Shown here: positions 13,586-19,443 of the stretch, piece by piece | How the letters are laid out: each line of letters begins with the position of its first letter | How positions within the stretch are numbered: position 1 is the first letter of the stretch | NCBI GenBank assembly: GCA_017456685.1 | Contig: JAFTIV010000091.1 | Coordinates: forward strand, 1-19,443 | Reading direction: 5' to 3' | Origin: Clostridia bacterium | Lineage (GTDB): Bacteria > Bacillota > Clostridia > Oscillospirales > CAG-272 | DNA length: 19,443 nt | Notes under the pieces: model-generated | Seen by the model: the letters and a program-made list of their open reading frames with translations, nothing else | Told to the model about the DNA's origin: nothing | Database searches by the model: none | Program-made: the position numbers and the translations under genes

Positions 13586-13825
13586 ATGTATTTATATTTA
13601 GGAAGCAACAAAAGTGTTCGAGGTAGCGAGGTTGAGGCGATATTCGACCTTGATACAGCGACAGTATCTACGCACACGCGCGCGTACCTGCATAATGCGC
13701 AGGCGCGCGGAAAGCTAATAACGCTCGGGCTTGATTTGCCGAAATCCTTTGTTGTTATGAGGGACGGAACGGTGTATCTTTCTCCGCACAACTCAAGCAC
13801 AATAGCGAGCTCAATTTTGGGCTAA
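13586..13825 (+). CDS. remB: RemA/RemB-family regulator (DUF370; YaaB-like)
   Basis: 79 residues, close to the size of B. subtilis RemB (YaaB), which also sits between recF and gyrB. Conserved features: MYLYLGSN at the N-terminus, VEAIFDLD (16-23), PKSFVV (52-57) and YLSPHNSSTI (64-73). RemA/RemB proteins are small DNA-binding regulators that in Bacillus activate matrix genes; the targets here are unknown. No Shine-Dalgarno sequence is visible ahead of the ATG. Confidence 0.9.
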   Translation: MYLYLGSNKSVRGSEVEAIFDLDTATVSTHTRAYLHNAQARGKLITLGLDLPKSFVVMRDGTVYLSPHNSSTIASSILG

Positions 13826-13855
13826 AAAAACTTGTCCGTTTTGTCCGTTTCTGTG

Positions 13856-13864
13856 TGCTATGAT
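13856..13864 (+). promoter_or_regulatory. Putative extended -10 promoter of gyrB
   Basis: TGCTATGAT: a TGN extension followed by TATGAT (13859-13864). No good -35 lies at 17 bases, but repeated TTGTCCGTT motifs (13832 and 13841) are upstream. It is placed between remB and the gyrB leader hairpin. Confidence 0.4.
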
Positions 13865-13879
13865 AGAAATAGATAGAAT

Positions 13880-13930
13880 TTCACAGCGGTTTCTTTTTGC
13901 TATCTTTTTCTTCTCCTAAAGAAAAAGTAG
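13880..13930 (+). repeat. Shared leader hairpin, gyrB copy
   Basis: TTCACAGCGGTTTCTTTTTG, then CTA plus CTTTTTCTT (13900-13912, one bulged T) pairing with AAGAAAAAG plus TAG (13919-13930). The gyrB ribosome site AAGGA is 30 bases downstream, after a small GCC-aaa-GGC hairpin. Confidence 0.85.
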
Positions 13931-13940
13931 AATTAACTAA

Positions 13941-15923
<1,983 letters not shown>

Positions 15924-15944
15924 GGTTTCAATAAACAATGAAAT

Positions 15945-16163
15945 CCGCACCACGGATGCGGTTGAAATCCATCTTCGATGGTTGAAATCGCTTTGCGATG
16001 AAATCTAAAATGAGCCATTTTAGATGAAGATAGAGATAATTAAATAAAAAAGAAAACAGTGCGTAAGCGCGTTTTCTTCCTTAACTTTTCCGCAAGGAAA
16101 AATTTCAATTGCGCACAGCGCAAATTTCAATCGTCGCAGACGAATTTCATCCGCGTTGGCGGA
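15945..16163. repeat. Mirror-paired micro-hairpin arrays C and C' between gyrB and gyrA
   Basis: Array C (TGAAAT spacers): CCGCA/TGCGG (15945-15961), CCATC-ttc-GATGG (15969-15981), TCGC-ttt-GCGA (15988-15998), TCTAAAAT/ATTTTAGA (16004-16024). In the middle a hairpin AAGAAAAC...GTTTTCTT (16050-16078) is the inverse of the composite-block core and resembles a bidirectional terminator. Array C' (ATTTCA spacers): TTTTCC/GGAAAA (16086-16101), TTGCGC/GCGCAA (16109-16123), TCGTC/GACGA (16131-16143), TCCGC/GCGGA (16150-16163). The gyrA ribosome site AGGAGG follows at 16181. No ORF or clear promoter is seen here. Confidence 0.88.
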
Positions 16164-16192
16164 TTTCATTGCGACGACATAGGAGGAGCATA

Positions 16193-18745
16193 ATGAGCGA
16201 AAAAGAACACAATGTGCTTGATTATGAAAATATCGAGCAAATGATAGTAAACCGCAACATTGAGTCAAGAGTAAAGGAAGCGTTTCTTGAGTACTCAATG
16301 AGCGTAATAGTATCTCGTGCGTTGCCAGATGTAAGAGATGGAATGAAGCCTGGACAAAGGCGTGTAATGTACGCGATGTACGAGGACCATCTAACATCAG
16401 ACAAGCCGTTTAGAAAATCGGCTACAACCGTTGGTAATGTGCTTGGTAGATACCATCCACACGGAGACCAAGCGGTATATGGCACAATGGTAAGAATGGC
16501 ACAGCCCTTCTCGCTTCGCCACCCGCTTATTGACGGACACGGAAACTTTGGTAATGTTGACGGTGACGGTGCTGCGGCTTACCGTTATACAGAGGCAAGA
16601 ATGTCCAAGCTCGCAAACGAGCTTATGGCAGATATCGAAAAGGATGTAGTAGATTTCGTTCCTAACTTCGATAACTCAAGAAAGGAGCCAACCGTATTGC
16701 CCTCGCGCTTCCCGAATGTTTTAGTAAACGGAAGCGTAGGAATTGCAGTAGGTATGGCTACAAACATTCCACCTCACAATCTTGGCGAGGTAATTGACGG
16801 AACAATCCATCTAATTGACAATCCCGATGCAAGCGTCGAGGAGATGATGGAATACATTAAGGGACCAGACTTCCCAACCTATGCAACAATTTACGGCAGA
16901 CGCGGACTTATAGAGGCATACACAACAGGTAAGGGACGCATATCAGTTCGCTCAAGGGCTGAGTGTGACGAGGAAAACCACAGAATTATCGTAACCGAAA
17001 TTCCATATATGGTAAACAAGTCACAGCTTATCGAAAAGATTGCCGACCTTCACAAGGAAAAGAAGGTAGAGGGACTCACAGGCATTCGTGACGAGAGCGG
17101 ACGCGCGGGAATGAGAATAGTAATTGAGTGTCGCAGAGATGCAAACCTTCAAGTAATTCTCAATCAGCTTTATAAGAATACACAGCTTCAGGACACCTGT
17201 GCTATGAATATGCTCGTTTTGGTAAACGGAGAGCCAAAGACACTTGGACTTCGCGAGATTTTAAGAGAGTACATTCAGTATCAGGAGCAAATCGTAGAGC
17301 GCAGAACTCGCTTCGAGCTTAAGAAGGCTCAGGCAGAGGCTCATATCTACGAGGGCTATAAGATAGCAATTGACAACATCGACGAGGTAATTTCAATCAT
17401 TCGTGCAAGCGAAAGCACCGCTGTAGCAAAGGAAAAGCTCAAGGAGCGCTTCCTTCTTAGCGAGGAGCAGGCTCAGGCTATTGTTGAAATGACCCTTGGT
17501 AGGCTCTCTGGAATGGAGCGCCAAAAGGTCGAGGAGCGCTTGGCTAAGCTTCACGCAACAATTGCCGAGCTAAATGGCATCTTGGCTGACGAAAACAAGA
17601 TTAAGGAAATTATCAAGACAGAGCTTGAGGAGATTAAGAGAAAGTACGCAGACGCGCGTCGCACCGACATTATTGACAGCGACGACGAGATTGACCTCGA
17701 GGACCTCATTGAGCGCCACGAGTGCGTAATCACCCTCACAAACTCAGGCTACATTAAGAGAATTCCTGCCGACACCTACGAGGCACAGCACAGAGGTGGT
17801 AAGGGTCTTGTTGCAATGGGCACCAAGGAAGAGGACTTTATCGAAAATATTCTTGTTGCAAATTCACACGCACACCTTCTTATGTTTACTGACAATGGTA
17901 AGATATTCGTAAGAAAGGTATATAGAATACCCGAAAGCTCAAGAACCGCTAAGGGTGCAAACCTTATCAATATCATAGAGATTGAAAAGGGCGAGAAGGT
18001 AACCGCAATGGTTGCGCTTGAGAGCTTCGAGGACAACGAGTACCTCGTAATGGTAACAAGAAACGGTGTTATCAAGAGAACTCGCGTTAAGGAGTACGAG
18101 TACCAGCGCAAGGGCGGTAAGATTGCAATCAACCTTGACGAGGGTGACGAGCTTATCTTTGTTGGCCACACTAAGGGAGATAGCGATATTATCATCGCAT
18201 CAAAGAATGGTCAGGGCGTTCGCTTTAACGAGGACAAGGTTACAATCGTTGGTAGAACCGCACGCGGAGTTCGCGGTATTGAGCTTCGTGGTGAGGACAA
18301 GGTATGCGGTGCGGTTATTGTTGATGAGACAAGGAAGCTTCTTACAGTTACAGAAAACGGCTTTGGAAAGAGAAGCGAGTTTAGTGACTTTGAGGCGAGA
18401 AACCGTGGCATATTCGGTGTTCGTGCACACAATGTCACAGATAAGACAGGCGCCCTTGCAACAATCGGCGCAGTTGACGAGAGTGAGGACATTATGGCAA
18501 TCACCGATGCAGGTGTTGTTATTAGAACTCCGGTTAGCGAGGTTCCTGTTTATAATAGAAGCGCATCAGGCGTACGCGTAATGCGTATTGCTGAGGGCAC
18601 TAAGGTTGCAAAAATGACCTTTACCGATGCAGTTGATGACGAGGACGAGGTAGCAGAGACACCCGAGGGAGAGGAAGCGCCAGCAACCGATACCCCCGCA
18701 ACCGATAATCCCGTAGCACCAGAAACACCAGAGGGTGCTGAATAA
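16193..18745 (+). CDS. gyrA: DNA gyrase subunit A
   Basis: 850 residues from the ATG 6 nt after a perfect AGGAGG; an in-frame ATG at 16109 would translate the hairpin array and is rejected. GyrA cuts and rejoins DNA: the catalytic pair is Arg131-Tyr132 in AAAYRYTEARM. The GyrA box QHRGGKG (532-538) at the start of the C-terminal beta-pinwheel marks a wrapping gyrase rather than ParC, and pinwheel blades follow to about 810. In the quinolone region GDQAVYGTMV (91-100), Gln93 and Gly97 replace the usual Ser83 and Asp87 (E. coli numbers). The tail (~813-850) is acidic and rich in Glu, Thr and Pro, with ATDTPATDNP-type repetition. The stop overlaps the start of the following lipoprotein gene. Confidence 0.97.
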   Translation: MSEKEHNVLDYENIEQMIVNRNIESRVKEAFLEYSMSVIVSRALPDVRDGMKPGQRRVMYAMYEDHLTSDKPFRKSATTVGNVLGRYHPHGDQAVYGTMVRMAQPFSLRHPLIDGHGNFGNVDGDGAAAYRYTEARMSKLANELMADIEKDVVDFVPNFDNSRKEPTVLPSRFPNVLVNGSVGIAVGMATNIPPHNLGEVIDGTIHLIDNPDASVEEMMEYIKGPDFPTYATIYGRRGLIEAYTTGKGRISVRSRAECDEENHRIIVTEIPYMVNKSQLIEKIADLHKEKKVEGLTGIRDESGRAGMRIVIECRRDANLQVILNQLYKNTQLQDTCAMNMLVLVNGEPKTLGLREILREYIQYQEQIVERRTRFELKKAQAEAHIYEGYKIAIDNIDEVISIIRASESTAVAKEKLKERFLLSEEQAQAIVEMTLGRLSGMERQKVEERLAKLHATIAELNGILADENKIKEIIKTELEEIKRKYADARRTDIIDSDDEIDLEDLIERHECVITLTNSGYIKRIPADTYEAQHRGGKGLVAMGTKEEDFIENILVANSHAHLLMFTDNGKIFVRKVYRIPESSRTAKGANLINIIEIEKGEKVTAMVALESFEDNEYLVMVTRNGVIKRTRVKEYEYQRKGGKIAINLDEGDELIFVGHTKGDSDIIIASKNGQGVRFNEDKVTIVGRTARGVRGIELRGEDKVCGAVIVDETRKLLTVTENGFGKRSEFSDFEARNRGIFGVRAHNVTDKTGALATIGAVDESEDIMAITDAGVVIRTPVSEVPVYNRSASGVRVMRIAEGTKVAKMTFTDAVDDEDEVAETPEGEEAPATDTPATDNPVAPETPEGAE

Positions 18746-19326
18746 TGAAACGAATTTTATCACTTATAATTGCTCTTTTGCTCGTTACAGGGGCACTTTG
18801 CTCCTGTAAACGAGTTGATGGAAAAAACGAGGCATACGACATTGTAAAGGACTTAATTGACCGCTCTTACGCGTTAAATCAGGTCTATTACGGAGAGGGC
18901 TTGCCTCACAATCCAGACGAGCATTATGAAGGCGATTACTACTATGTTGGCGAGGACTCCGCATATAGGGTAAGAAACGACCTCTTAGTGGAGACAAAGG
19001 CGGTTTTTTCAAGCGACATTGCAAATGAGCTTATAGAAATATATTTTTCGGGCAAAAACAGCTATGGAATGGTTATCTACGCGCGCTATGTAACAGGCGC
19101 AACAGGCTTCCTTGCCGTAAACCCGAATTATGAAAATCCCGTCCCAAGGGTGTATAAATACGACACCTCAAGGCTAAAAATAACAAAAATCAAAAGAAAC
19201 GAGATAAGAGCCACCGTCCCCGCAATAATAGAGCAGGGCGACAACACCGCCCCCTTTGAAATAGAAGTTGTTGTGACATACGAGAAGGGTGTGGGGGAGT
19301 GGAGACTTGACTCTCCAACCTATTAA
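18745..19326 (+). CDS. Small predicted lipoprotein of unknown function
   Basis: 193 residues. The N-terminus MKR is followed by a hydrophobic stretch (ILSLIIALLLVTGAL) and LCSC (18-21), a lipobox-like site with Cys21 as the probable lipidated residue and Cys19 just before it; the protein is probably anchored outside the membrane. The mature part is mixed alpha/beta-like, ending VVVTYEKGVGEWRLDSPTY, a pattern seen in NTF2-like extracellular proteins, but I do not recognise a family. The ATG shares one base with the gyrA TAA (TAATG), and GAGGGTG in the gyrA end serves as ribosome site, so translation is probably coupled to gyrA. No functional link to gyrase is evident. Confidence 0.8.
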   Translation: MKRILSLIIALLLVTGALCSCKRVDGKNEAYDIVKDLIDRSYALNQVYYGEGLPHNPDEHYEGDYYYVGEDSAYRVRNDLLVETKAVFSSDIANELIEIYFSGKNSYGMVIYARYVTGATGFLAVNPNYENPVPRVYKYDTSRLKITKIKRNEIRATVPAIIEQGDNTAPFEIEVVVTYEKGVGEWRLDSPTY

Positions 19327-19330
19327 GCCC

Positions 19331-19443
19331 AATAAGCGTCGTTATACTGTGTTGCTGGCAGAGCAAAGCTCTGCAATGAAATCCGTCTTGCGACGGTTGA
19401 AATCTGCTTTGCAGATGAAATCGCTTCGCGGTGAAATCCAAAA
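19331..19443 (+). repeat. Dispersed repeat and micro-hairpin array D (runs off the window)
   Basis: AATAAGCGTCGTTATAC (from 19331) matches the element after dnaN. It is followed by GCAGAGC-aaa-GCTCTGC (19358-19374), CCGTC-ttgc-GACGG (19383-19396), TCTGC-ttt-GCAGA (19403-19415) and CGC-ttc-GCG (19422-19430), with TGAAAT spacers. It is the inverse of array A and the same as array B. The last bases, TCCAAAA, begin the fifth stem, cut by the window edge. Confidence 0.88.

Noticed and set aside
16109..16192. N-terminal extension of gyrA from an upstream ATG
   Set aside because: It runs through the micro-hairpin array; a perfect AGGAGG precedes the ATG at 16193, which gives the normal GyrA N-terminus.
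18066..18581. 171-residue overlapping ORF within gyrA
   Set aside because: Out-of-frame shadow inside the well-conserved GyrA pinwheel, with Arg/Leu/Ser-rich composition.
16193..18745. Topoisomerase IV subunit A (parC)
   Set aside because: The GyrA box QHRGGKG, a full pinwheel and location after gyrB support gyrA.

Overview
The window looks like the replication-origin neighbourhood of a Bacillota chromosome, most likely an uncultured Clostridia member. Evidence: the gene order dnaA-dnaN-recF-remB(DUF370)-gyrB-gyrA, all on the + strand; a gyrase A with a GyrA box; consensus-like sigma-A promoters; and a tRNA-Ser(UGA) with encoded CCA. The species cannot be named from the sequence.

Layout. 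1-36 is the last few codons of an upstream gene. 367-4975 is a tightly packed three-gene operon: a Ser/Thr kinase-like protein, a PP2C phosphatase with a long helical tail, and an HELGH zincin, closed by a hairpin terminator. 5319-5822 is an RNA transcription unit: a strong promoter, two near-identical tandem copies (138 bp, 4 differences) of an unrecognised structured RNA, tRNA-Ser, and a 17-bp-stem terminator. 5823-6164 carries a second copy of the tRNA 3' end and nested hairpins. 6498-8039 is an FGGY sugar kinase with its own promoter and terminator. 8243-19326 is the replication/topology cluster, ending in a small lipoprotein gene that overlaps the gyrA stop codon. The usual small S4-domain gene yaaA between dnaN and recF is missing.

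Origin. The 882-bp dnaA-dnaN gap holds a plausible oriC: an AT-rich stretch, seven NAG trinucleotides of DnaA-trio type, a short G cluster, and several imperfect DnaA boxes. No perfect TTATCCACA was found by eye. DnaA itself has an altered signature in its DNA-recognition helix (RDRST in place of RDH[TS]T).

Intergenic DNA is the most unusual part. It is a mosaic of dispersed, structured repeats: (i) arrays of perfect micro-hairpins separated by a constant TGAAAT spacer, whose stems differ but stay paired; (ii) a second family of the same design with an ATGATGT spacer in the dnaA and dnaN leaders; (iii) a pyrimidine/purine hairpin just upstream of dnaA, dnaN, recF and gyrB; (iv) 7-bp tandem arrays; and (v) a composite block present three times, each immediately downstream of a gene.

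Both gyrase subunits differ at classical drug-contact positions: GyrA Gln93/Gly97 (E. coli Ser83/Asp87) and GyrB His137 (E. coli Arg136). The strongest candidates for something undescribed are the tandem RNA before tRNA-Ser, the spacer/micro-hairpin arrays, and the kinase-phosphatase-zincin operon.
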